64,000 nucleotides of DNA from Lachnospiraceae bacterium. Lineage in GTDB: Bacteria; Bacillota; Clostridia; Lachnospirales; Lachnospiraceae. The stretch is from contig JAFVAL010000009.1 of assembly GCA_017480565.1 (NCBI GenBank), forward strand, positions 1-64,000, given 5' to 3'. A program made the position numbers and the translations under genes. Shown here piece after piece: positions 1-9,153 of the stretch. Below the pieces are notes generated by a model. It was not told where the DNA came from. It searched no databases and saw only the letters and a list, made by a program, of their open reading frames with translations. Numbering within the stretch: position 1 is the stretch's first letter; every line of letters starts with the position of its first letter.

Positions 1-324
1 ATGTTTGTGTAGCGACCTCACGGAGGAGCAGGCTTCGATCTGCAGTGTCTTTGAGACAGTCGGCACTTGGCGGGCGCGCATCGGCTACGACTCGCGGGGA
101 TAGACTGAATCGAAAAAGCTTGGGGTTATAACGACACAATTCTCAGAGCCGCTCATGCTTGCATGATAGCGGGTCTGAGTTGTGGCGTTCGTTGCGTAAG
201 CAACGCCCCAAGCTTTATGTATTACTTATATTCGCGGGAGTGACGATGGAAGGCCGCTTACGTGTCCGCTACTGGCGAAACGAAACCGCGAGGTGTCCCT
301 GCCAAGATCGAAACTGCGACGTGT
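1..324. other. Left-edge stretch without a confident gene
   Basis: No convincing gene is visible before the stop codon of the MATE gene at 325. The second plus frame is open from the window edge to a TAG at 101-103, so this could be the last roughly 33 codons of a gene that starts outside the window, but no family is recognisable. A 63-codon open frame at 159-350 overlaps the structured element and the MATE gene end. Its second half has an oddly Cys/Arg-rich composition (motif RCPCQDRNC), which looks more like a decayed or repeat-borne reading frame than a working gene. The only clear feature is the fold at 116-215, listed separately. Confidence 0.4.
116..215. ncRNA. Highly structured palindromic element or small RNA candidate
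   Basis: A 10-bp closing stem pairs 116-125 (AAGCTTGGGG) with 206-215 (CCCCAAGCTT). Inside it lie two arms. The first is a long imperfect hairpin: 135-139 pairs with 180-184, 142-147 with 174-179, 149-153 with 168-172, and 154-157 with 162-165. The second is a perfect 6-bp hairpin, 190-195 with 200-205, capped by a GTAA tetraloop of GNRA type. Together they make a three-way-junction fold. No known RNA family was recognised. It could be an intergenic repeat (REP/MITE-like), a DNA cruciform or a small RNA. Strand is not determinable by symmetry alone, but the GNRA loop exists on the plus transcript. Confidence 0.5.
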
Positions 325-1731
325 TCATCCTATCTCATCCGTATCAATGAATCTCCTCAGCCATACCCCTTTATACACCAAGACCGCTCCGATCACACAT
401 TTGAGCAGCTCCGATGCGCGTACAATCGTGTAGATGCCGGTGATGGGCATGTCGGTGTAGTGCGTGAGCAGGTAAGCGATGCTGACGCTGACCACCCAGG
501 CGAAGACGCAGTCAAAGCAGAAGGTGATGACCGTCCTGCCGCCGGCGCGCAGCGTAAAATAGGTTGCGTGCAGGAAGGCGAAGAGCGGAACAAAAGCACC
601 TGTGATGCGGATGATTTCGCTTGCGAGGGCGCGGATCTCTGTGGTCGTATTGTAAATGAGCGGGAAGAAGGGGGAGATGATCATCATCGCGATTGTCACC
701 AGTGTTCCTAAGAACACCGCGAAGGCAATGAGCTTGTTATCATAATCCCTTGCTTTTTCCATGTCGCCCGCGCCTAGGCGCTGGCCGACGATGATCGCGA
801 CCGCATCGCCCATGGCGAAGAAGACGACGTTGAGTACATTTGCAATGACGTTGGCGATGTTCATCGCGGCGACAACGTTCAGGCCACGGATCGAATAACA
901 CTGCATCAGGACTGCCATCGAAGTGGACCAAAGGGCTTCATTTGCCAGAAGAGGCGCACCTTTGACCGCAATCTGCTTCATCAGAATTCCGGGGACGTGA
1001 AGCGTCCGGTAGAGGCCTCGCGCAAATGCATTCTGCGTGGTATGCGTGTGCGTCCAGATCAGGATGATCGCGACTTCAACGTAGCGGGAGAGGACGGTTG
1101 CGATCGCGGCGCCGACGACGCCAAGCTCCGGGAAACCGAACTTTCCGTAAATGAGCAGGTAGTTAAATACCAAGTTAACCAGGACGGCGGCGACGCCGGC
1201 TTTCATCGGAAGCATCGTCTGGCCGCATTCGCGCAGGGTGCCTGCGTAGACACGGGCGAGCGCAAAGGGCGGCAGACCGATTAGAATCACTTTTAGATAG
1301 GCCTGCGCGGCCAAGAGCGTCGCATCAAGCTCGGTACTGTCTCCATTTAGATAGCTCTCAATGAGGGGTGTGCCAAAGCTTGTCAGGATGAGGATCGCGC
1401 CGATGCAGATGATCGCGGCGAGCCAAAGCTTGAAACGAAAGGCATTTCTGACACCTTCGGTATCCTTGCTTCCGTAAAACTGGGAGGTAAAGATGCCGGG
1501 GCCGGAGAGCGCGCCGAAGAGGCAGAGGTTGAAGACGAAGATCAGCTGGTTGACGATCGAGACGCCGGACATCTGTGCGGTGCCGACGCGGCCAATCATG
1601 ATGTTGTCCAGCATGTTGACGAAGTTTGTGATTCCATTTTCTATCATGATCGGGACTGCGACTGCGAGAACCATCGCGTAAAAGGCGCGGTCACCGATGA
1701 ATATTTGTCTGAGTGTTTTCTTCTTTTTCAT
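325..1731 (-). CDS. MATE family multidrug/organic-cation efflux transporter
   Basis: A 468-residue polytopic membrane protein of the MATE family, the usual family length. These carriers export drugs or metabolites in exchange for sodium ions or protons at the cytoplasmic membrane. The sequence shows about twelve hydrophobic segments in two halves. Family-typical sequence near the N-terminus includes the stretch MIENGITNFVNMLDNIMIGR, followed by the QFYGSKD loop. In the second half, VGQRLGAGDMEKA matches the equivalent loop. It reads away from sbcD, and the two genes are divergent with a 147-nt shared promoter region. The ATG at 1731 has a modest GGAAG-type site about ten bases upstream. The substrate cannot be deduced from sequence. 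Confidence 0.9.
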   Translation of the reverse strand: MKKKKTLRQIFIGDRAFYAMVLAVAVPIMIENGITNFVNMLDNIMIGRVGTAQMSGVSIVNQLIFVFNLCLFGALSGPGIFTSQFYGSKDTEGVRNAFRFKLWLAAIICIGAILILTSFGTPLIESYLNGDSTELDATLLAAQAYLKVILIGLPPFALARVYAGTLRECGQTMLPMKAGVAAVLVNLVFNYLLIYGKFGFPELGVVGAAIATVLSRYVEVAIILIWTHTHTTQNAFARGLYRTLHVPGILMKQIAVKGAPLLANEALWSTSMAVLMQCYSIRGLNVVAAMNIANVIANVLNVVFFAMGDAVAIIVGQRLGAGDMEKARDYDNKLIAFAVFLGTLVTIAMMIISPFFPLIYNTTTEIRALASEIIRITGAFVPLFAFLHATYFTLRAGGRTVITFCFDCVFAWVVSVSIAYLLTHYTDMPITGIYTIVRASELLKCVIGAVLVYKGVWLRRFIDTDEIG

Positions 1732-1768
1732 AGATTTGACTTCCTTGTTTCATTTCGTACAAGGGTCT

Positions 1769-1797
1769 ATGATACCAAAAACGGATGGAAGGTGCAA
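1769..1797 (-). promoter_or_regulatory. Promoter for the MATE gene
   Basis: On the minus strand, TTGCAC (1797-1792) and TATCAT (1774-1769) are separated by 17 nt. The -10 is preceded by TGG, which gives an extended -10. The -35 is weak. Confidence 0.5.
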
Positions 1798-1807
1798 GGA
1801 GATTCGC

Positions 1808-1836
1808 TTGCTTTTCGAAGCTTTTCAGGCTACACT
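1808..1836 (+). promoter_or_regulatory. Weak candidate promoter for sbcDC
   Basis: TTGCTT (1808-1813) and TACACT (1831-1836) lie 17 nt apart, upstream of the GTG start at 1879. Both boxes deviate from consensus, so this is tentative. Confidence 0.3.
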
Positions 1837-1878
1837 GAAGAGGTAGTTTGCGTCGGATTGGGAGATAAGGAGAGAAGC

Positions 1879-3015
1879 GTGAAGTTTGTGCATTTGTCAG
1901 ATCTTCATCTGGGAAAACGTGTGAACGAGTACTCGATGATGGAAGATCAGGGATATATTTTGCAGCAGATTTTAGAAATCCTTCGCGAGGAGCGGCCGGA
2001 TGCGGTGGTGATCGCGGGGGATGTGTATGATAAATCGGTGCCTTCGGCGGAGGCGGTGACGCTCTTTGACTCGTTTTTGTCGGAGCTTGCGGCGCAGGAG
2101 AAGCCAGTGCTTTTGATCAGCGGCAATCACGATTCTGCGGAGCGGCTTTCGTTTGGTGCGGGGCTTTTTGAGAAGAGCCAGGTGTACATCGGTGCGGTTT
2201 ATGACGGCGCGGTGCCGCGGGTGATGATCCCGGATGTGTTTGGGGAGGTACATTTCTATCTGCTGCCTTTTGTGAAGCCTTCGCAGGTGCGCAGTGCATT
2301 TCCGGAGGAAGAGATTGCCTCTTACACGGACGCGATGCGCGTGGCGGTGTCGCACATGGATCTTGATCTTTCTGTGAGAAATGTGCTCGTCACGCATCAG
2401 TTTGTCGCGGGGGCGACGCGCTCGGAGTCCGAGATTCTGCCCGTGGGCGGCTCGGATGCCGTGGACGGGGCGGTGTTTGACGCATTTGATTACGTGGCGC
2501 TGGGACATTTGCATGGACCGCAGCAGGTGGGAAGGCCGGAGGTTCGCTACTGTGGTACACCGCTTAAGTATTCATTTTCCGAAAAGGATCAGAAGAAGTC
2601 TGTGACGATCGTGGAAATGGGTGAGAAAGGGTCTGTTGCGATTCGGACCAGAGAGCTTGTACCTTTGCATGATCTGCGGGAGATTCGTGGGTCGTATGAG
2701 GAGTTGGTTGACAGAAGAACTTATGAGGGTACGAGGACTGACGATTACCTGCATGTGGTTTTAACAGATGAAGAGGACGTCTACGATGCATTTGCAAAGC
2801 TTTCTACGATTTATCCGAACATTATGAAGTTAGAGTATGACAATACCAGGACACGTGCTGGCGGGTCGGTCGAGGCTGCGGCTGCAGCGGAGAAGCTCTC
2901 GCCGATAGAGTTGCTTGGGCGGCTGTATCTGCAGCAGAACGGGCAGGAACTCGGTAATGCGCAGAAAGACTGGGCGGCGGCGATGTTTGAGGAACTGGAG
3001 GGGCGTGAAGGATGA
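1879..3015 (+). CDS. sbcD: SbcD, nuclease subunit of the SbcCD DNA repair complex
   Basis: A 378-residue calcineurin-like metallophosphoesterase, the Mre11-type nuclease that works with SbcC to cut hairpins and clear DNA ends during repair and replication. Metal-binding motifs are present in order: SDLHLG (Asp8, His10), GDVYD (Asp48), GNHDS (Asn83-His84) and GHLHG (His210, His212). The open frame continues upstream to 1705, but the protein homology starts at the GTG at 1879, which has an AAGGAG site at the right distance. The stop overlaps the sbcC start by 4 nt (ATGA), so the two are translationally coupled. Assignment is firm. Confidence 0.95.
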   Translation: MKFVHLSDLHLGKRVNEYSMMEDQGYILQQILEILREERPDAVVIAGDVYDKSVPSAEAVTLFDSFLSELAAQEKPVLLISGNHDSAERLSFGAGLFEKSQVYIGAVYDGAVPRVMIPDVFGEVHFYLLPFVKPSQVRSAFPEEEIASYTDAMRVAVSHMDLDLSVRNVLVTHQFVAGATRSESEILPVGGSDAVDGAVFDAFDYVALGHLHGPQQVGRPEVRYCGTPLKYSFSEKDQKKSVTIVEMGEKGSVAIRTRELVPLHDLREIRGSYEELVDRRTYEGTRTDDYLHVVLTDEEDVYDAFAKLSTIYPNIMKLEYDNTRTRAGGSVEAAAAAEKLSPIELLGRLYLQQNGQELGNAQKDWAAAMFEELEGREG

Positions 3016-5777
3016 GACCGCTTAGGCTTACGATGTCGGCCTTCGGGCCGTATGCGGGGGAAATGTCCCTCGATTTATCCGTGCTTGGCACGCAGGGAAT
3101 CTACCTGATCACGGGCGATACCGGCGCGGGCAAGACCACGATCTTCGATGCGATTACATTTGCGCTCTATGGCGAGCCGTCGGGGGCGGTGCGTGAGCCG
3201 AGGATGCTGCGCTCGAAGTATGCAAATGACGCGACACCGACGTTTGTCGAGCTGACGTTTGCAAGCGGCGGGCAGACCTACACAGTGCGGCGCAATCCGG
3301 AGTATCTGCGGAGCAAGCTGCGGGGCGAGGGCGTCGCGAAAGAAGCTGCCGGGGCGGAGTTACATTTGCCAGGCGGGCAGGTGGTGACGAAACGCACGGA
3401 TGTGGACGCAAAGATCCGGGAGATTCTGGGGATCGACCGCAATCAATTTCTGCAGATTGCGATGATTGCGCAGGGGGATTTTCAGAAGCTTCTGACGGCG
3501 GGGTCGGATGAGCGCAGAAAGATTTTCCAGAAAATTTTTAAGACGCAGCTTTACGAGGAATTTCAGCGGAAGGCTGGCATTGCCGCGGGTGAAGTGGAAA
3601 ATGAATTGAAGAGTTGCAAGACAGCTGTAGAACAGTTGTTTGACGGGGTGATCGTGGAAGATGACTCTGAAGAAACGAATAGATTTGAACAGGTTCGCGA
3701 GGAAGGAAGCAGGGCAGAAGACCTGCTGGTGCTCGTGGAGGAGATGCTGGCGCGTGACCGAGAGAGAAAGGTGGAAAAAGAGGAGACATTTGCCCAGACC
3801 GAGAAAGCACTCTCGGAGGTGACGGTGCGGTTTAGTAATGAGCAGAACCGGGAGATGCTAAAAAGACGCTTGACGAAGAATGCGCAGGAAGCCAATCTGG
3901 CGCGGGCGAAGCGGCAGGTGGCGTTGGAGCACAGAGAGAAGCTTGCGGCGGAGAAAGAGAAGGCCGCGGACTGGGAGGCGAAGGCGGCTGCGATTGCGGC
4001 GGAGATGCCTAGGTATACGGAGCTTGCCGTGCATCAGGAGAACGTGACGACGCTTGGAAAGCAGATTCGCGAAGCGCTGCGGGAGGATCAGAAGCTTAAT
4101 GAGGCGGCGGAGGCAAATCAGAAGTTTTTAAAAGAGGCGAAGGAGGAGCTTAAGACGCTCGCCGGGGCTGGGGAAGAGAAGACCAAGCTTCAGATGCAGG
4201 AGAAGGAACTCAAGGACCGCGAGGAGGCGATCAAGGCGTTTCAGACCGCTTACAGGCAGTTGACCTCGATGAAAGAGACGCTGACGCAGATGCAGGAAAT
4301 GTATCAGAAGGCGCAGAAGCTTGCCGACGATGCCGGGGCGCAGGCGATGCATTTGCGTAGAAGTTACAATCAGGCACAGGCCGGGATCATGGCAGAGACG
4401 CTAACGGAAGGAATGCCTTGCCCGGTGTGCGGTTCGACGACGCACCCAGTGCTTGCAAAGAAGCCTGCCGACGCACCAACACTTGCACAGGTGGAGAGGG
4501 CGGAGGAGCGCGCGGAGACACTGCGGGGCGATGCGGCGAAACGCAGTGCAGACGCCGCGCAGGCGCGGGGACAATTTGAAACGAAGCGCGACGGCGTGAA
4601 GGCGGAGAAGGCCAAGCTTTTTGGAGATACAACAAGCGATTTATCCGCAGTCATCAGTGAGGAACTGGAACGCTGCCAGCGGGGACGCAAAAGCGTGCAG
4701 CAGCGCATTCGCGCGTGCGAGGTACATTTGAACCGAAAGCAGCAGCTGGAAGAGAAGATCCCGGAGGCGGAGGAGAAGCTCGCGGCCGAGACCGAGGAGA
4801 AGCAGCAAAGAGAGCTGGCACTGATGCAAATGCGCACGCAGAAAGAGCAGGCGCAGAATGCATTTGATGTGCTAAGAGAAAAGCTGCCCTATGAGGATGC
4901 GAAGGAAGCCGAGGCAAAGCGGGAGGCGCTGCTTGCGAAGGTTCGAGAGTATCAGGAGGAGGTCGAAGCAGCGGAGACCGGACTAGTGGAGGCCGAGAAA
5001 TCCGTGAGTGCACTGGCTCTGGCCGCAAATGAGCTGAAGGAGCAGATGGCTGCGTATCCGGAGGAAGATGCGGAGGCACTTCATGCGGAGAAGCTAAGGT
5101 TGACGCGTGAAAAAGAAGAGTTATTGGCGGAGCAAAAGGAAATTCACACGAGGCTTGTTACAAATGAGATGGTCATCGTTCGTGTGAAGGAGAGACTTGC
5201 CGCGATGCAGTCGCTGGAGGAGAAGCGCAAGTGGCTTGGTGTGCTTGCGGAGACCGCGAACGGCCGACTTCGTGGAAAAGAGAAGATCAATCTGGAGACC
5301 TTTGTGCAGCTGACTTACTTTGATCGCATCATTCGGCGTGCCAACACGCATCTGATGCGTATGTCTGGCGGCAAGTATGACTTGAAACGCAAGGAAAATG
5401 CGGACAAACTGCAGGGACAGAGCGGTCTGGAACTGAATGTCATCGATCACTACAATGGTACGGAACGAGATGTCAAGACGCTCTCCGGCGGCGAGTCGTT
5501 CTTGGCTTCCCTCTCGCTGGCGCTTGGCTTGGCGGAGGAGATTCAGGCGTCTGCGGGCGGTATTAAGTTAGATACGATGTTTGTCGATGAAGGGTTTGGC
5601 TCTTTGGATGAAGAGACACTCACTCAGGCGATGCAGGCACTCAGAAGCCTCGGGGAGGAGAACCGACTGATCGGGATTATCTCGCATGTCGGGGAACTCA
5701 GACGAGAGATTGAGCGACAGATCGTGGTGACGAAGGAAAAGACCGGCGGAAGCCGGGCGAAGATTGTGGTGGAGTGA
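3012..5777 (+). CDS. sbcC: SbcC, SMC-like ATPase subunit of SbcCD
   Basis: A 921-residue Rad50-like ATPase that partners SbcD. The N-terminal P-loop is GDTGAGKT (residues 35-42), followed by a Q-loop region (IAQGDFQKLL). Two long Glu/Lys/Ala-rich coiled-coil arms flank a zinc hook CPVC (Cys470, Cys473), which lets two complexes dimerise. The C-terminal lobe has the LSGGE signature and Walker B FVDEGFGSLD (Asp859, Glu860), with a switch His in ISHVGEL. Length is a little shorter than the 1000-residue proteins of proteobacteria, which is normal for clostridial members. It ends 110 nt before the next operon, and no terminator is visible between them. Confidence 0.95.
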   Translation: MRPLRLTMSAFGPYAGEMSLDLSVLGTQGIYLITGDTGAGKTTIFDAITFALYGEPSGAVREPRMLRSKYANDATPTFVELTFASGGQTYTVRRNPEYLRSKLRGEGVAKEAAGAELHLPGGQVVTKRTDVDAKIREILGIDRNQFLQIAMIAQGDFQKLLTAGSDERRKIFQKIFKTQLYEEFQRKAGIAAGEVENELKSCKTAVEQLFDGVIVEDDSEETNRFEQVREEGSRAEDLLVLVEEMLARDRERKVEKEETFAQTEKALSEVTVRFSNEQNREMLKRRLTKNAQEANLARAKRQVALEHREKLAAEKEKAADWEAKAAAIAAEMPRYTELAVHQENVTTLGKQIREALREDQKLNEAAEANQKFLKEAKEELKTLAGAGEEKTKLQMQEKELKDREEAIKAFQTAYRQLTSMKETLTQMQEMYQKAQKLADDAGAQAMHLRRSYNQAQAGIMAETLTEGMPCPVCGSTTHPVLAKKPADAPTLAQVERAEERAETLRGDAAKRSADAAQARGQFETKRDGVKAEKAKLFGDTTSDLSAVISEELERCQRGRKSVQQRIRACEVHLNRKQQLEEKIPEAEEKLAAETEEKQQRELALMQMRTQKEQAQNAFDVLREKLPYEDAKEAEAKREALLAKVREYQEEVEAAETGLVEAEKSVSALALAANELKEQMAAYPEEDAEALHAEKLRLTREKEELLAEQKEIHTRLVTNEMVIVRVKERLAAMQSLEEKRKWLGVLAETANGRLRGKEKINLETFVQLTYFDRIIRRANTHLMRMSGGKYDLKRKENADKLQGQSGLELNVIDHYNGTERDVKTLSGGESFLASLSLALGLAEEIQASAGGIKLDTMFVDEGFGSLDEETLTQAMQALRSLGEENRLIGIISHVGELRREIERQIVVTKEKTGGSRAKIVVE

Positions 5778-5800
5778 AGAAATTAAAAACGGAAATTGTG

Positions 5801-5829
5801 TTGATAAATTTCAATTGAGATGATATACT
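5801..5829 (+). promoter_or_regulatory. Strong promoter for the ATPase/RloB-like pair
   Basis: TTGATA (5801-5806) and TATACT (5824-5829) are separated by exactly 17 nt, and TGA precedes the -10 (extended -10). It separates the defence-like pair from sbcDC as its own transcription unit. Confidence 0.75.
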
Positions 5830-5886
5830 ATCAAGCATAGAAATTTATTAACGCAAAATCTGTTTTTATTTTTTAAAGGTGAAAGC

Positions 5887-7041
5887 ATGAAGCTACTTAG
5901 ATTTACAGCAGAAGGATTACCACTTTTTAAAGAAGTACTTGATATCCGTTTTTATGCGCAGCAGAGAGTGTCAGAGGAGCAGAGGGAAGAATTACATCCT
6001 TTGTTTTCTAATATTTATCTAAATCCTGCGAATGGATTTATTGGGATCAATGCATCGGGAAAGACGTCGGTCTTAAAAGCAATACTTTTGGTGCTTGGAA
6101 TCATCAATCATGAACCAATCAATCATATTGAGACAAGAGATATCTTGGGCGATACAGAGAGGGCGGTCTTCACCATTTATTATTATACGGAGTCGAACAA
6201 AGAGATTTGCTGTCTTGAAACGATCATTACAGCGGATAAGATAAAGCTGGAAGGCACCATCTATCGCATTGTTTCAGAAAGAATATGGTCGAAGCAGGTG
6301 GATGAGGTGACAACTCGCAAGACGCTGCTTGATTTTGACGGAAGAGAACCGGTGATGGTCAGAAGCGGGCAAGAGGATTATTTGTCTGATGATGTCAGTA
6401 TTGTGATTGCCAGATATAAGAAAACCAGGGAGAGTGTGAGAGTAGTAAATCTACTCCAGTTCACCAACATTAATGTGTTGCCTTTCTATAAGGATATTCC
6501 TGCGGAAGTCATTACTTTTTTAGATCCGACTATTGAAAGCTTACGTTTTGTCGAGAGGGAAAAGGGAACAACAATTTATCTGAAGTTTAAAGGGAAAGAG
6601 GAGATTACCTTTCATAATCCGTTTGAGCTCAACAATTATTTATCCTCTGGTACCGTAAAAGGGATGATCATTTTTACATTGGCACAGGAGGTGCTGCAAA
6701 AGGGAGGGTATCTGGTTGTTGATGAAATCGAGAATCACTTTAACAAAGAAATTGTGACGACTCTGATGCGGTTCTTCATGGACAGCGACCTAAACAAAAA
6801 TGGAGGAAGCCTGATCTTTTCCACACATTACCCTGAGTTGTTGGATGAATATGACAGGAACGACAGCATCTATATTACAAGAAACCGAGAAGGAATTACG
6901 GTCGAAAACCTGAGCACCATCTTAAAAAGAAACGATATCAAGAAGAGCGATGCATATCAGAGTGGATTTTTAGAAGGAACAACTCCAATGTATGAAGCCT
7001 ATATGCACTTAAAGAAAAGTATTGCAGCTTCGCTTCGGTAG
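5887..7041 (+). CDS. AAA/ABC-type ATPase, RloA/OLD-like, probable defence protein
   Basis: A 384-residue ATPase of the AAA_15/AAA_21 type found in RloA, OLD and retron/PARIS-like systems. It has a Walker A GINASGKT (about residues 54-61) after a short N-terminal strand. An ABC-like signature region is YLSSGTVKGM, Walker B is YLVVDEIENHF, and the switch His is in STHYPELL. No nuclease domain is fused, so the activity probably comes from the downstream partner. The AAAGGTG site 5-6 nt upstream of the ATG supports the start. The next gene follows after 8 nt, so the pair is an operon. By family knowledge such ATPases sense invading phage DNA or proteins and release or activate a TOPRIM-type effector. 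Function here is inferred. Confidence 0.75.
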   Translation: MKLLRFTAEGLPLFKEVLDIRFYAQQRVSEEQREELHPLFSNIYLNPANGFIGINASGKTSVLKAILLVLGIINHEPINHIETRDILGDTERAVFTIYYYTESNKEICCLETIITADKIKLEGTIYRIVSERIWSKQVDEVTTRKTLLDFDGREPVMVRSGQEDYLSDDVSIVIARYKKTRESVRVVNLLQFTNINVLPFYKDIPAEVITFLDPTIESLRFVEREKGTTIYLKFKGKEEITFHNPFELNNYLSSGTVKGMIIFTLAQEVLQKGGYLVVDEIENHFNKEIVTTLMRFFMDSDLNKNGGSLIFSTHYPELLDEYDRNDSIYITRNREGITVENLSTILKRNDIKKSDAYQSGFLEGTTPMYEAYMHLKKSIAASLR

Positions 7042-7049
7042 GTGATCGT

Positions 7050-7574
7050 ATGGAGTTGGCAAAATATAAGGCATGCATCTGCGAAGGAGCGGCAGAAAAT
7101 GCAATTATCGACATTTTGCTGGATCATGACTTGCTCATTTTTACCAGGGTGGAAATGTTGGAAGAACGAGTCCTTCGTTGCAGAGATGGCAGGCACTTTG
7201 AAGAGAAATATTTAAGGAAAGGATTCGCAGATCAAATCTCTGTGATTCGCATTTTGGACTCCAGGCGCGAAAACTTTAAGCTCAGCAAAGCTTATCGACA
7301 TAAGGTAGATGTGATCAATGTGGTTACAGCGCCCGAGATTGAGATGTTGATCATTCTTCACGAGAACCGATATCGTGAGTTCAAAAAGAGCGGAAAGAAA
7401 CCAAGTGAGTTTTGCAAGACAGATTTACACATGCCTGATGTAAAGTCATATGATTTTGTAAAAGTATATTTTTGTGAGCCGGAGATACTGATCGATGCAA
7501 TTAAGAAGTATCATGAGGTGTCTAAGATCCAGCGAGGAGAGTACACTCTGCTAGACTTGTTAAAGGAAAAATAA
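7050..7574 (+). CDS. RloB/TOPRIM-like partner of the upstream ATPase
   Basis: A 174-residue protein without a database-certain name. The N-terminus has a TOPRIM-like acidic strand-loop (CICEGAAENAII), and later there is a strand ending in RILDSRR. The central motif VVTAPEIEMLIILHE resembles the NP-FE-W-LLHF region of RloB proteins, and a KPSEFCK motif follows. The fit to RloB/TOPRIM-type nucleases is by pattern and by operon partner only. Other possibilities are a DUF4435-like (AriB) relative or an unrelated small effector. It starts 8 nt after the ATPase gene and converges on the tRNA-Arg gene, whose terminator hairpin begins about 20 nt after the stop. Confidence 0.55.
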   Translation: MELAKYKACICEGAAENAIIDILLDHDLLIFTRVEMLEERVLRCRDGRHFEEKYLRKGFADQISVIRILDSRRENFKLSKAYRHKVDVINVVTAPEIEMLIILHENRYREFKKSGKKPSEFCKTDLHMPDVKSYDFVKVYFCEPEILIDAIKKYHEVSKIQRGEYTLLDLLKEK

Positions 7575-7583
7575 TCTACAACA

Positions 7584-7623
7584 ACAAAAAAACAGGCTGG
7601 AAGCCATTCGGCTTCCAGCCTGT
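7584..7623 (-). terminator. Terminator downstream of tRNA-Arg
   Basis: A perfect 14-bp hairpin (7592-7605 with 7610-7623, loop 7606-7609) is followed on the minus strand by an uninterrupted run of T. It may also stop plus-strand readthrough of the ATPase operon, although no T tract exists on that side. Confidence 0.9.
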
Positions 7624-7627
7624 CCTA

Positions 7628-7701
7628 CGTGTGCTAGAGGATTCGAACCCCCGACCTTTTGGTCCGTAGCCAAACGCTCTATCCAGCTGAGCTAAGCACA
7701 C
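7628..7701 (-). tRNA. tRNA-Arg (anticodon ACG)
   Basis: The minus strand folds into a 74-nt cloverleaf. The acceptor stem is GTGTGCT with AGCACAC. The D arm is GCTC-AGCTGGATA-GAGC, the anticodon stem TTTGG/CCAAA carries the loop CTACGGA (anticodon ACG, read as ICG after editing), and the T arm includes GGTTCGAAT. The CCA end is not encoded. It reads Arg codons CGU/CGC/CGA. Confidence 0.95.
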
Positions 7702-7743
7702 ATCCGCTCGTCTTGGGACGTTCCCCTCAATCAAGCGAATAAT

Positions 7744-7772
7744 ATCATACATCCAAGCAGGGTGTTTGTCAA
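7744..7772 (-). promoter_or_regulatory. Promoter of tRNA-Arg
   Basis: On the minus strand, a perfect TTGACA (7772-7767) and TATGAT (7749-7744) are separated by 17 nt, about 43 nt upstream of the mature tRNA 5' end. Confidence 0.85.
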
Positions 7773-7849
7773 GGGGCAACTTGCACGAAATTTGTTTTAA
7801 AAAGTTGGCGTTTTTCACAGAAAAAAGGACTATACCAATTGAGATTTTG

Positions 7850-7858
7850 TGGTATACT
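7850..7858 (+). promoter_or_regulatory. Extended -10 promoter for glgCD
   Basis: TGGTATACT gives an extended -10. No good -35 lies at the right distance. The position suits a transcript starting near 7865, about 80 nt before the glgC start. Confidence 0.5.
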
Positions 7859-7944
7859 AAAAATATGAAACTACGTAAATCTATATTGAAATGAAGAACA
7901 GAAAGTGCAGGGATCTGTGTTTTTTGTTCGGAATGGAGCAAACT

Positions 7945-9153
7945 ATGGGCAAAGAAATGATTGCCATGCTTCTTGCGGGCGGACAAGGCTCTCGTCTTTA
8001 CGTTTTGACGCAGAAGTTAGCAAAACCCGCGGTTCCTTTTGGAGGAAAGTACCGTATTATCGATTTTCCGCTGAGTAACTGCATTAACTCCGGTATTGAT
8101 ACCGTGGGTATTTTGACGCAGTATCAGCCGCTGGTACTCAATGAGTACATCGGCAATGGCCAGCCTTGGGATCTTGACCGTCTCTACGGCGGCGTCCATG
8201 TGCTTCCGCCCTATCAGCAGGCAAGCGGGTCCGATTGGTACAAGGGCACGGCAAATGCAATCTATCAGAACATTTCCTTTATTGATCGTTACGATCCTCA
8301 GTATGTGATTATTCTTTCGGGCGATCAGATCTGCAAGCAGGACTACAGTGATTTCCTTCGTTTCCACAAGGAAAAGAACGCAGAATTCTCTGTAGCTGTC
8401 ATGGAGGTGCCGTGGGAAGAGGCTTCCCGTTTTGGCTTGATGGTTGCGGATGAGGAGGATCGCATCACCGAGTTCCAGGAGAAGCCGAAGAACCCGAAGT
8501 CCAACCTGGCTTCGATGGGCATCTATATCTTTAACTGGGATATTCTTAAGAAGTATCTGATTGAGGATGAGCAGGATCCGGAGTCGAAGAACGACTTTGG
8601 TATGAACGTAATTCCTGCCCTGCTTCGCGATCAGCGCAGAATGTATGCGTATCATTTCAGCGGATACTGGAAGGATGTCGGAACCCTGCCGTCTCTTTGG
8701 GAGGCGAACATGGAGATCCTGGATCCTGAGCATTCCGGCATCGACCTGTTTGACGAGAGCTGGAAGATCTACAGCCGCAACTCCGGCATGACCGGTCACA
8801 AGGTCAACGCAGGAGGTATTGTCGAGAATTCGATGATCACCGATGGCTGCCGCATCTCCGGTACCGTGAAGCACTCCGTCGTCTTCGCAGGCGTGAAGAT
8901 TGAGGAGGGTGCTGTGGTTGAGGATGCGGTTATCATGGGCGGCACCGTGATCAAGAAGGGTGCTAAGGTCTCGCATTGTATCCTTGCGGAAAATGTTGTC
9001 GTTGGCGAGAATTCGATCGTTGGTTCGATGCCGACCGAGGATTCCAAGGGTGTCGCAACCGTCGCAGCCGGCGTTTATATCGGCGATAACGCGAAGATCG
9101 GTCCCGAAGCACTTGTTGCAGAAAATGTAAAGGACGGTGACGAGCAATGGTAA
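7945..9153 (+). CDS. glgC: Glucose-1-phosphate adenylyltransferase, catalytic subunit
   Basis: A 402-residue ADP-glucose pyrophosphorylase that makes ADP-glucose from glucose-1-phosphate and ATP for glycogen synthesis. The nucleotide-binding loop LAAGG-type motif is intact ([11 protein letters not shown], residues 7-17), followed by [15 protein letters not shown] and the GTANAIYQN substrate region. The C-terminus is a left-handed beta-helix of hexapeptide repeats (for example [19 protein letters not shown]). The frame is open up to 7891, but the ATG at 7945 has a GGAG site six bases upstream and matches the family N-terminus. The stop overlaps glgD by 7 nt. Confidence 0.93.
   Translation: MGKEMIAMLLAGGQGSRLYVLTQKLAKPAVPFGGKYRIIDFPLSNCINSGIDTVGILTQYQPLVLNEYIGNGQPWDLDRLYGGVHVLPPYQQASGSDWYKGTANAIYQNISFIDRYDPQYVIILSGDQICKQDYSDFLRFHKEKNAEFSVAVMEVPWEEASRFGLMVADEEDRITEFQEKPKNPKSNLASMGIYIFNWDILKKYLIEDEQDPESKNDFGMNVIPALLRDQRRMYAYHFSGYWKDVGTLPSLWEANMEILDPEHSGIDLFDESWKIYSRNSGMTGHKVNAGGIVENSMITDGCRISGTVKHSVVFAGVKIEEGAVVEDAVIMGGTVIKKGAKVSHCILAENVVVGENSIVGSMPTEDSKGVATVAAGVYIGDNAKIGPEALVAENVKDGDEQW

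Noticed and set aside
262..711. A 149-codon plus-strand open frame over the MATE gene end
   Set aside because: Antisense to a well-supported transporter; composition is a reverse-complement shadow.
8017..9147. A 376-codon minus-strand open frame opposite glgC
   Set aside because: GlgC is certain on the plus strand; the opposite frame has no domain or start signal.
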